Counted from the stretch's first letter, positions 1-5,645 are shown. The stretch: DNA of 6,203 bases from Pedosphaera sp. (GCA_009691645.1 SIAT01000109.1:1-6203), one strand, 5' to 3'. Made by a program: numbers and translations. The notes: generated by a model not told the origin, from the letters alone.

Positions 1-1028
1 TGAAGCAAAGTCCGCTCCGCCTCGCCGTCCTCGGCCTCACGCACGACCACGTCTGGAGCAACCTCGCGGAATTGCGACGCGTGAAAGGCGCGCGCCTCGT
101 AGCCGCTGCGGATCCCCACGCGCCGTTGCGCACGCGGGCGAAGCGGGAGCTGGACTGCACCCCGTACGCCGACGCCCGCGCATTGCTCGAACGCGAGCGG
201 CCCGACGCCGTGCTCATCTTCAGCGACAACGCCGCGCACGTACCGCTCACCGAGTTCGCCGCCGCACACGGCGCGCACGTGTTCGTCGAGAAACCGTTGG
301 CCGCCGATTTGCGCGGAGCCGAGCGGATGCTCGCCGCCGTCAAGCGCGCCAAAGTGCGGCTGATGGTGAACTGGCCGGTCGCTTGGTGGCCGCAGTTGCA
401 GCACGCCGTGGCGCTGGCGAAGAGCGGCGAGATCGGCGACGTGTGGCAGGTGAAATACCGCGCCGCACACGCCGGCCCGCGCGAGATGGGTTGTTCGCGT
501 CACTTCTCGGAATGGCTTTACGATGCACGCCGCAACGGCGGCGGCGCGTTCATTGATTACTGCTGCTACGGCGCGATGCTCGCGCGTGCGATGCTCGGCC
601 GGCCCACACGCGTCACCGGCGTGGCCGAGCGACTGCTCAAGCGCGACCTGCGAACGGAAGACAACGGCCTGCTCGCGATGCACTATCCGCACGCGCTCGC
701 GCTGGCCGAGGCTTCGTGGACGCAGATCGGTCATCTCACCAGTTACTTCACGTTCATTTACGGCACAACAGGAACACTACTCGTCGAACCGGGCGACACA
801 GGCCGGCTGCTGCGCGCGACGGCGAAGGAACCCGATGGCAAAGCGGTGAAGGTGCCGCGGCCGGCGGCGCATCTGCGCAGCGCCAGCGCGCACTTCATCC
901 ACGGCTTGAAGACCGGCGCGCCGTTCCATCTGCTCTGCGATCCAACAATCGGCCGTGACACGCAGGAAATTCTCGAAGCCGGCATCCGCTCGGCGCGGAA
1001 GCGCGCGTCGGTGACGTTGAAGAAATAA
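1..1028 (+). CDS. Gfo/Idh/MocA-family NAD(P)-dependent oxidoreductase (start codon cut by window edge)
   Basis: Predicted cytoplasmic sugar or polyol dehydrogenase/reductase; the substrate cannot be read from sequence. The frame is open from base 3 and the window starts with 'tg' in that frame, so the start is very probably an ATG whose A lies just outside, giving about 342 residues, normal for the family. A TTG at 72 would remove the first Rossmann strand and is rejected. In full numbering, the N-terminal strand and loop VLGLTHDH (10-17) is the nucleotide-binding turn, an Asp ends the second strand (ADP, about 38), and the family EKP motif with its catalytic Lys is at 97-99. GGGAFIDYCCYG (180-191) is the substrate-side motif, with Asp186 and Tyr190 where many members have Asp and His. 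There is no signal peptide or Tat motif. The first bases, ATGA if the missing base is A, could overlap the stop of an upstream gene. The gene converges on the one at 1064-1429. Family assignment is firm; function is open. Confidence 0.9.
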   Translation, partial: KQSPLRLAVLGLTHDHVWSNLAELRRVKGARLVAAADPHAPLRTRAKRELDCTPYADARALLERERPDAVLIFSDNAAHVPLTEFAAAHGAHVFVEKPLAADLRGAERMLAAVKRAKVRLMVNWPVAWWPQLQHAVALAKSGEIGDVWQVKYRAAHAGPREMGCSRHFSEWLYDARRNGGGAFIDYCCYGAMLARAMLGRPTRVTGVAERLLKRDLRTEDNGLLAMHYPHALALAEASWTQIGHLTSYFTFIYGTTGTLLVEPGDTGRLLRATAKEPDGKAVKVPRPAAHLRSASAHFIHGLKTGAPFHLLCDPTIGRDTQEILEAGIRSARKRASVTLKK

Positions 1029-1037
1029 TCGCGAGAG

Positions 1038-1059
1038 CGCAGAGCTTTCTGCTTCTGCG
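1038..1059. terminator. Weak hairpin between convergent genes, possible bidirectional terminator
   Basis: The 35-base gap between two convergent stop codons holds CGCAGA (1038-1043) pairing with TCTGCG (1054-1059) across a 10-base loop. An alternative is GCAGA (1039-1043) pairing with TCTGC (1048-1052) around a GCTT loop. No T-run follows on either strand, so this is not a textbook intrinsic terminator. The 10-mer GCTTCTGCGA (1051-1060) recurs in the other convergent gap of the window, which slightly raises its credibility. Confidence 0.3.
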
Positions 1060-1063
1060 AAAT

Positions 1064-1429
1064 TCAGAATCCGATCATGCCGCGCAGCCACGGACCGATC
1101 TTGCCCGCGTTGAGGATGACGACAATCAGCACCGCGACGAGCGCGGCTTTCGCGGCGTAATTCACCACACGCGTCCACTTCGGGCCGAGCTTCGCCTCGA
1201 TCTTTTCCCACAGCGAGTCCGACACCGGCTCGGGCTGCACATCGGACTCATACACGCGCTGGCGATGATCTTCCTGCGTGAGTTGCGAGACGCGCATCTG
1301 GATGTAGAGCGCCTTGGTTTTATTCGGGTCGCCGCCGCTGCGGGCGATGGACTTGGTCCAAAGCGCTTCGTTGATGCGGTTCTCGCGCAACTCCTCGGCC
1401 ACAGTTTGGTAGAATTGATCGTCGTCCAT
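1064..1429 (-). CDS. Small hypothetical protein with one C-terminal membrane helix
   Basis: Protein of 121 residues, function unknown. I start it at the ATG at 1429 (MDDDQFYQTVAEEL). The frame also runs up to a TTG at 1474, but the extra 15 residues look like read-through of the leader. Residues 1-50 are acidic to mixed and helical, with a pattern (AEEL...NEALW...ARSGGDPNKTKALYIQMRVSQL) like a short N-terminal helical module seen in small bacterial membrane proteins. Residues 51-85 are a polar linker with a second helix. About residues 88-108 form one hydrophobic helix, followed by a short tail ending in RGMIGF. There is no signal peptide, so the likely topology is cytoplasmic N-terminus with a tail anchor. 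The gene is divergent from the LptF/LptG permease, with 61 bases between their starts, and convergent with the oxidoreductase. It may share a control region with the permease, but I see no clear promoter boxes. The gene is probably real; its role is not assignable. Confidence 0.72.
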   Translation of the reverse strand: MDDDQFYQTVAEELRENRINEALWTKSIARSGGDPNKTKALYIQMRVSQLTQEDHRQRVYESDVQPEPVSDSLWEKIEAKLGPKWTRVVNYAAKAALVAVLIVVILNAGKIGPWLRGMIGF

Positions 1430-1490
1430 CGGGCGGCCCCCATCAAACCGCGCGGCCTGCGAAAAGCCAACCAAAACGTGGCGTGCAGGC

Positions 1491-2654
1491 GTGACATCGC
1501 CGCGACCCTCCGCTAGGTTGCCCCCCGCTTTGCGGACGCTTCATCTGTACATCACGCGGCAGGTGCTCGGCTCGTTGGCGCTCTGCGTGGCGGTGCTCAC
1601 CTTCGTGCTGCTGCTCGGCAACGCGCTGCGCGAGATGATCGCGCTGCTCGTCAGCCGGCAGGCCACACTCGGCGGCCTGGCCGAGGCGTTCTCGTTGCTG
1701 CTCCCCTTCGTGCTCGCCTTCTCGCTGCCGATGGGCCTACTCACGGCCACGCTGCTCGTCTTCGGCCGGCTGAGTGCGGATCAAGAATTGACCGCCGCGC
1801 GCGCCGGTGGCGTGAGCCTCGTGGCGTTGGTTGCACCGGTGCTGGCGTTGAGCCTCGGGTTCAGCGCTCTCTGCGCGTGGGTGAACCTCGACCTCGCGCC
1901 GCGGTGCCGCGTGCAATACCGCGAGCTTCTCTTCCGCCTCGGCAAAGCCGACCCGACGGCTTTTCTCGTGGCAAACAGCTTCCTCACCGACCTGCCCGGC
2001 TACGTGGTCTATGTCGGCAAAAAGCGCGGCGACCATCTGGAAAACATTTTGCTCAACCGCCTCGAAGGCGGCGAGTTAATCCAGCGCACGCGCGCTCCGC
2101 GCGGGCAGGTGATATACGACGCCGCGCGCAACCAATATCTCTTCCGCCTGTTCGACGCGCAGATCGCCCTGCGCTCCCGCGAATCGGATGGCGCGACGAA
2201 TGCCCCGCCGGTTTTCGGCGAATGGGAGACGCCCGCCGCCGGCGAGTTGACTGTCGCCGTGGATTTCCAAAAGCTCACCACTGCGGCGGCCAAGCCTTCG
2301 ATCAGCAACATGACCTTCCGCCAGCTCACCCGCGAGCTGCGCACCCAGCGCGCCGCGGGCGTCGAGACCTCGCCCATCCTCGTGCAGATGCACCGGCAGG
2401 TGGCTTTTTCCTTCGCCTGTGTCGGCTTCACCCTCATCGGCATCCCGCTCGGCATCCGCGCGCACCGGCGCGAGACCAGCGTGGGCGTGGCGCTCGCGCT
2501 ACTGCTGGTGCTGACCTATTTCGCCTTCCTCATCCTCGGCCAATCGCTTGAGACGAAGCCCGAGTTTTTCCCGCACCTCATCCTTTGGGTGCCGAACTTC
2601 CTCTTTCAAGGCATCGGCGCGTGGTTGCTCTGGCGCGCCAATCGCGGAGGCTGA
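1491..2654 (+). CDS. lptF: LptF/LptG (YjgP/YjgQ) family permease of the LPS export ABC transporter
   Basis: Inner-membrane permease half of the LptB2FG transporter, which extracts LPS from the inner membrane and feeds it to the LptC-LptA bridge. The 387 residues fit the family (about 350-390). Expected topology is visible: helices at about 26-48, 62-92 and 108-132, a soluble periplasmic beta-jellyroll region at about 133-298, then helices at about 303-324, 330-351 and 360-383. The cytoplasmic stretch RLSADQELTAARAGGVS (93-109) is the family's conserved coupling segment that contacts the LptB ATPase. The start is uncertain: GTG at 1491 is the first option, but the family usually starts just before the LHLYITRQVL segment, so the TTG at 1530 (or 1518) is possible; none has a good ribosome site. 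The FHA gene follows after one base. Whether this copy is LptF or LptG cannot be settled from the window, and no second permease gene lies next to it. The symbol is therefore tentative; the family call is firm. Confidence 0.9.
   Translation: MTSPRPSARLPPALRTLHLYITRQVLGSLALCVAVLTFVLLLGNALREMIALLVSRQATLGGLAEAFSLLLPFVLAFSLPMGLLTATLLVFGRLSADQELTAARAGGVSLVALVAPVLALSLGFSALCAWVNLDLAPRCRVQYRELLFRLGKADPTAFLVANSFLTDLPGYVVYVGKKRGDHLENILLNRLEGGELIQRTRAPRGQVIYDAARNQYLFRLFDAQIALRSRESDGATNAPPVFGEWETPAAGELTVAVDFQKLTTAAAKPSISNMTFRQLTRELRTQRAAGVETSPILVQMHRQVAFSFACVGFTLIGIPLGIRAHRRETSVGVALALLLVLTYFAFLILGQSLETKPEFFPHLILWVPNFLFQGIGAWLLWRANRGG
2646..2650 (+). promoter_or_regulatory. Shine-Dalgarno site fixing the start of the FHA gene
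   Basis: GGAGG lies inside the last codons of the permease gene, five bases before the ATG at 2656. The permease stop TGA (2652-2654) sits between site and start. The site selects 2656 over an in-frame upstream ATG at 2548 and implies translational coupling with the permease. It is the only well-placed strong SD in the window. Confidence 0.8.
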
Positions 2655-2655
2655 T

Positions 2656-3051
2656 ATGGCAACCGCACGACTCGATATCCTCAACGGCCGGCTTGCGGGA
2701 CAAACGCGACGGGTGGAGCGACTGCCGTTCGTCATCGGCCGCAACGCCGAGGCCGGCCTGCGACTCGAGGAATCGGGCGTGTGGGATCGGCACGTGGAAT
2801 TGGAATGGCGATTCCCGGAAGGCTTCGTGGCTCGGCGCCGGGCGGACGCCACGGCCACGGTGAACGGCCAACCCTTCACCGAACAGCGCCTGCGCAACGG
2901 CGATGTGCTCGAACTGGGCGGGGCGAAGGTGCAATTCTGGCTCGGCGACGTGTCACAAAAACGGCTCGCCCTGCGCGAAACGCTGGTGTGGGCCGCGTTG
3001 GTCGCGCTCGCGGCCGCGCAGCTCTGGCTGATCACGCGGCTGGGGGGCTGA
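2656..3051 (+). CDS. Small FHA-domain protein with C-terminal membrane anchor
   Basis: Protein of 131 residues: one forkhead-associated (FHA) domain, a fold that usually binds phosphothreonine peptides, plus one membrane helix. The start at 2656 is set by GGAGG five bases upstream; the longer frame from 2548 lies inside the permease gene. The FHA core reads FVIGRN (25-30, the conserved Gly-Arg), GVWDRHVEL (41-49, place of the usual Ser-x-x-His), TVNGQPF (68-74, the conserved Asn-Gly) and LRNGDVLELGGAKVQF (79-94, the last strands). Residues about 109-127 are hydrophobic and end in TRLGG. With no signal peptide, the FHA domain should face the cytoplasm. The usual Ser of the binding loop is Trp43, so phosphothreonine binding may be weak or altered. 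The gene begins one base after the permease stop, so the two are co-translated, and a role at the LPS exporter is possible. The domain call is good; partner and function are unknown. Confidence 0.85.
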   Translation: MATARLDILNGRLAGQTRRVERLPFVIGRNAEAGLRLEESGVWDRHVELEWRFPEGFVARRRADATATVNGQPFTEQRLRNGDVLELGGAKVQFWLGDVSQKRLALRETLVWAALVALAAAQLWLITRLGG

Positions 3052-3058
3052 TCTACCG

Positions 3059-3070
3059 GCGGAATTCCGC
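3059..3070. repeat. Perfect 12-base palindrome after the FHA gene
   Basis: GCGGAATTCCGC reads the same on both strands and starts eight bases after the FHA stop codon. As RNA it could fold only a 4-bp stem with an AATT loop, too weak for a terminator. As DNA it is a possible dimer-binding site just upstream of the putative accA promoter (-35 at 3072). It may also be chance in GC-rich DNA. Confidence 0.3.
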
Positions 3071-3071
3071 G

Positions 3072-3100
3072 TTGCCTCGCCTTTTCCCGCCCGCTAACAT
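3072..3100 (+). promoter_or_regulatory. Candidate sigma70-type promoter for accA (leaderless)
   Basis: TTGCCT (3072-3077) and TAACAT (3095-3100) are separated by 17 bases; each matches four of six positions of the TTGACA and TATAAT consensus. Transcription would begin around 3107-3109, at or next to the accA ATG at 3109. This fits the absence of any Shine-Dalgarno sequence before accA. In this GC-rich gap the AT-containing hexamer stands out, but two 4/6 boxes can arise by chance. Confidence 0.4.
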
Positions 3101-3108
3101 CCGCTCTG

Positions 3109-4092
3109 ATGAAACATCAGCTCGAGTTCGAGAAGCCCATTCTCGAGCTGCAGCGCAAATTGGAAGACCTCCGCGCTCACCCTGAAAAGCACGACATCGG
3201 CGTGAGCTTCGAGGTGGAGATCGCGCAGATGGAGCGCAAGATCGGCGAGACGCGCCGGCAGATCTACTCGAACCTCACCGCGTGGCAGCGGGTGCAGCTC
3301 GCGCGGCATCCCAAACGCCCCTTCACGCTCGATTACCTCGGCACGGCCTTCACCGGCTTCACCGAACTGCACGGCGACCGACTCTTCGCCGACGACCGCG
3401 CCATCGTGGGCGGCTTCGCCCAGATTGGCGGCCACAAGGTGGTGGTCATCGGCACGCAAAAGGGCCGCGATACGAAGGAGAATATCCTCCGCAACTTCGG
3501 CTCGGCGCATCCCGAAGGTTACCGCAAAGCGCTTCGTCTCATGCGGCTGGCGGACAAGTTCGGCCTGCCGATCATCACGCTCATCGACACCGCGGGCGCT
3601 TATCCCGGCATCGGCGCCGAGGAACGTCACATCGCCGAGGCCATCGCGGTGAACCTCCGCGAAATGATGCTCTTCAAAGTACCCATCATCGGCGTGGTCA
3701 TCGGCGAAGGCGGCTCCGGCGGCGCGCTCGGCATCGGCGTCTGCGACCGCGTGCTCATTCTCGAGAACGCCTACTATTCCGTGATCAGCCCCGAAGGGTG
3801 CGCGGCGATTTTGTGGAAGGACCGCAAGGCCGCACCGCAAGCCGCCGAAGCGCTCAAGATCACCGCGAAACACTTGCTCGAATTCGGCCTCGTGGATGAG
3901 ATCATCCCCGAGCCACTCGGCGGAGCGCATCAGGATACGATCACCACCAGCGCGAATCTGAAGGACTGCGTGCTCAAGCACCTCTCCGAAATCGCCCCGC
4001 TCGACGAGGCGGAACGGCTGCGCCGGCGCTACGCGAAGTTCCGCGCCTTCGGCCAGTTTCACGAACCCGAAGCGGCAACGATGCGGAAGTGA
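3109..4092 (+). CDS. accA: Acetyl-CoA carboxylase carboxyltransferase subunit alpha
   Basis: Alpha subunit of the AccA2D2 carboxyltransferase, which moves carboxyl from carboxybiotin on AccB to acetyl-CoA to give malonyl-CoA, the committed step of fatty acid synthesis, in the cytoplasm. The 327 residues match the family (E. coli about 319). An N-terminal helical region (1-60, starting MKHQLEFEKPILELQRKL) precedes the crotonase-like core. Diagnostic stretches are GTQKGRDTKENI (115-126), PEGYRKALRLM (135-145), LIDTAGAYPGIGAEER (158-173), IGEGGSGGALGIG (198-210, oxyanion-hole glycines) and YSVISPEGCAAILWK (223-237), followed by IIPEPLGGAH (265-274). The ATG at 3109 gives the family N-terminus and has no ribosome site; see the promoter entry. 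accD is not adjacent, as is common in bacteria. The C-terminal tail after about 312 is polar and variable. Nothing is missing or broken. Confidence 0.97.
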   Translation: MKHQLEFEKPILELQRKLEDLRAHPEKHDIGVSFEVEIAQMERKIGETRRQIYSNLTAWQRVQLARHPKRPFTLDYLGTAFTGFTELHGDRLFADDRAIVGGFAQIGGHKVVVIGTQKGRDTKENILRNFGSAHPEGYRKALRLMRLADKFGLPIITLIDTAGAYPGIGAEERHIAEAIAVNLREMMLFKVPIIGVVIGEGGSGGALGIGVCDRVLILENAYYSVISPEGCAAILWKDRKAAPQAAEALKITAKHLLEFGLVDEIIPEPLGGAHQDTITTSANLKDCVLKHLSEIAPLDEAERLRRRYAKFRAFGQFHEPEAATMRK

Positions 4093-4097
4093 CGAGC

Positions 4098-4124
4098 CGG
4101 AGGAGGCGCCACGGCCATCCTCCG
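4098..4124 (+). promoter_or_regulatory. GC-rich hairpin holding an SD-like sequence, between accA and manA
   Basis: CGGAGGA (4098-4104) pairs with TCCTCCG (4118-4124). Inside, past one bulged A, GGC (4105-4107) pairs with GCC (4114-4116 read as GCC), leaving a six-base loop. The left arm contains GGAGGAGG, a perfect SD-like run, but it lies 41 bases before the manA start, too far to serve it directly. No T-run follows, so it is a weak intrinsic terminator at best. It may mark the end of the accA transcript, stabilise an mRNA end, or affect ribosome loading at manA. Confidence 0.35.
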
Positions 4125-4147
4125 CCGTTCGCAACCTGAACTTCACC

Positions 4148-5128
4148 GTGCTTTACCCGTTCACTTTCCAGCCCCTCTTCAAGGAACGCGTCTGGGGCGG
4201 CCGGCGGCTCGCCGCGCTTTACGGCAAACCGCTCCCCGCCAGTGCGCCCATCGGCGAATCGTGGGAGATCAGCGACCGCCCCGAGGGCGTGAGTATCATC
4301 GCCAACGGCCCGCTCGCTGGGCGCGACCTGCGCTGGCTGATGGAACAGCACCGCGACGAACTGCTCGGTGCGGCACAGCCGGTGAACGGGCGTTTCCCGC
4401 TGCTCGTGAAGTTGCTCGATGCGCAGGACAAACTTTCGCTTCAAGTCCATCCGCCCGCAGCGCTGGCCGCCCAACTCAACGGCGAACCGAAGACCGAGGC
4501 GTGGTATGTCGGCGCCGCAGAGACGGACGCGGACATCTACGTCGGCCTACGTCGTGGCACCACGCGCGCGGACTTCGAGCGGCGCCTGCGCGACGGCACC
4601 GTGGCCGAGTGTTTCCATCGCCTGCGCGTGCGCCGTGGCGACGCGATGTTCCTGCCCAGCGGCCGAGTCCACGCGCTCGGTGCGGGCAGCGTCATCTTCG
4701 AAATTCAGCAGAACTCCGACACGACCTACCGCGTGTTCGACTGGAATCGCGTGGGCCTCGACAACAAACCGCGCGCACTTCACGTGGAACAGGCGCTGGC
4801 CTCAATCGCGTTCGACGATTTCGAGCCGGCGCTCGTGCCCGCGCACTTCACCGCAACGCCGCACGGCCGCACCCGCACTTTGGCGAACGCCGAAGGAGTT
4901 TTCCAGATGAGCGAACACCAGCTCCACGCGGACGCGAAAGCGACCTTCGACCGCGCCGGCCTGTTTGTTCTCGGTGTCGTGGAAGGTGAAATCAGTTTAC
5001 GCAGCTCGGACACCGAGTTGACACTCACCGCCGGTCAATTCGCGCTGGTGCCCGCGTGCGTTGCCCTCGCCGAGGTGTCGGCAAAAACGGACGCCACATT
5101 CCTGCACGCCGCGCCGTGGATTCCGTGA
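4148..5128 (+). CDS. manA: Type I mannose-6-phosphate isomerase (zinc cupin)
   Basis: Cytoplasmic Zn-dependent enzyme interconverting fructose-6-phosphate and mannose-6-phosphate. It supplies GDP-mannose synthesis for surface polysaccharide or glycolipid, or takes mannose into glycolysis. At 326 residues it is the shorter, Bacillus-type class rather than the roughly 390-residue E. coli type. Visible motifs are LFKERVWGGRRL (10-21, family N-terminus), GESWEISDRP (36-45), LVKLLDAQDKLSLQVHP (86-102, metal ligand His101 with Gln99), EPKTEAWYV (113-121, ligand Glu117) and SGRVHALGAG (171-180, ligand His175), followed by IQQNSDTTYRVFDWNR (186-201). The C-terminal half is a second, non-metal cupin-like domain with GVVEGEISL (276-284). 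The start is GTG at 4148, the only start codon in frame that gives the conserved N-terminus; no SD is properly spaced. It lies 55 bases after accA and 15 before the next membrane-protein gene. All key residues are present. Confidence 0.94.
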   Translation: MLYPFTFQPLFKERVWGGRRLAALYGKPLPASAPIGESWEISDRPEGVSIIANGPLAGRDLRWLMEQHRDELLGAAQPVNGRFPLLVKLLDAQDKLSLQVHPPAALAAQLNGEPKTEAWYVGAAETDADIYVGLRRGTTRADFERRLRDGTVAECFHRLRVRRGDAMFLPSGRVHALGAGSVIFEIQQNSDTTYRVFDWNRVGLDNKPRALHVEQALASIAFDDFEPALVPAHFTATPHGRTRTLANAEGVFQMSEHQLHADAKATFDRAGLFVLGVVEGEISLRSSDTELTLTAGQFALVPACVALAEVSAKTDATFLHAAPWIP

Positions 5129-5143
5129 ACCGCAAGTAATCTG

Positions 5144-5599
5144 ATGGAAGAAAAGAAGCCGCAATCACAGTGGAAAACACATCTCCAGCGTTGGACCGTC
5201 AACACGCTGGCGGTGCTGATCGCGTCCAACGTCGTCAAGGGCATCGAGTACGACACCGTGGAGGGACTGCTGGTCGCCTCGCTGCTGCTCGGCATGCTGA
5301 ACACCTTTCTGCGGCCGGTGTTGTTGCTGCTGTCGCTGCCGTTGCTCATCCTTTCACTCGGGCTCTTCATCCTCGTCATCAACGCGCTGCTCCTGCTTTT
5401 CGTAAGCTGGCTGGTGGAGCCGTTTCGCGTGGATGGTTTCGGGCCGGCATTCTGGGGCGCGCTCATCATCAGCCTCGTCTCGCTCATCGCCAACATATTC
5501 ACCGGCACGGGCGATTCAAGGGTCTCCTTCCGCCGCACGCGCAAAAAACCGCAGCCGCCACAACGCGACGACGGACAAGGGCCGATTATTGACGTATGA
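5144..5599 (+). CDS. Phage holin family 4-type membrane protein (YvlD-like, DUF360/PF04020 group)
   Basis: Integral inner-membrane protein of 151 residues, unknown function. The family name comes from a holin-superfamily resemblance; chromosomal members such as Bacillus YvlD are not phage genes. A short basic-polar N-terminus (1-16) is followed by hydrophobic helices at about 17-34, 40-56, 57-79 (possibly running into 74-93) and 101-121. Family hallmarks are TVNTLAVLIASNVVKGIE (18-35), the turn LLGMLNTFLRPVL (48-60), LPLLILSLGLFILVINAL (65-82) and VDGFGPAFWGALIISLVS (96-113). The tail (125-151) is basic and proline-rich, then ends in GPIIDV. The ATG at 5144 is the only sensible start; no clear SD. 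It follows manA by 15 bases and is probably co-transcribed. No lysis genes or other phage features surround it, so host membrane function is more likely than lysis. Confidence 0.85.
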   Translation: MEEKKPQSQWKTHLQRWTVNTLAVLIASNVVKGIEYDTVEGLLVASLLLGMLNTFLRPVLLLLSLPLLILSLGLFILVINALLLLFVSWLVEPFRVDGFGPAFWGALIISLVSLIANIFTGTGDSRVSFRRTRKKPQPPQRDDGQGPIIDV

Positions 5600-5627
5600 T
5601 CGCAGCGCGCGGGAAGCGCTTCTGCGA
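5600..5627. terminator. Hairpin between convergent genes, candidate bidirectional terminator
   Basis: TCGCAG (5600-5605), starting at the base after the TGA of the membrane-protein gene, pairs with CTGCGA (5622-5627). Inside, CGC (5606-5608) can pair with GCG (5616-5618), leaving a seven-base loop and a short bulge. There is no T-run on either strand. Its right arm contains the same GCTTCTGCGA as the other convergent gap (1051-1060). Position between two stop codons is the main support. Confidence 0.4.
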
Positions 5628-5645
5628 CGGCTTCACCCCGCAACG

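Noticed and set aside
72..74. TTG as the start of the oxidoreductase
   Set aside because: It would delete the first strand and loop of the Rossmann fold, which are clearly encoded from base 3 onward in the same frame.
1430..1490. Divergent promoter between the small membrane protein gene and the permease gene
   Set aside because: Some promoter must be there or further inside, but I could not find -35 and -10 boxes with acceptable spacing on either strand, so no site is called.
1475..1516. Close direct repeat of GGCGTG near the permease start
   Set aside because: Two six-base copies two bases apart in GC-rich DNA are expected by chance and show no extended symmetry.
1877..2551. A 224-codon rightward frame inside the LptF/LptG permease gene
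   Set aside because: Rich in Arg, Pro, Ala and His with no family pattern, and wholly within a well-supported gene in another frame; a GC-rich shadow. The same holds for the frames at 4261-4989 and 4419-4910 in manA.
2548..2655. ATG at 2548 as the FHA gene start
   Set aside because: The extra 36 residues are read from the permease gene in another frame and are low-complexity; the ATG at 2656 has a GGAGG five bases before it and begins right at the FHA fold.
3094..4146. A 350-codon open frame on the minus strand covering all of accA
   Set aside because: It is antisense to a full-length accA with every family motif. Its composition (Ala, Glu, Arg, His, Asp-rich without domain pattern) is what the reverse strand of a GC-rich gene gives.
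5144..5599. A prophage or lysis cassette, prompted by the 'phage holin family' label
   Set aside because: No endolysin, spanin, tail or integrase genes lie nearby; neighbours are manA and trmB. Such genes are common in bacterial chromosomes without phage.
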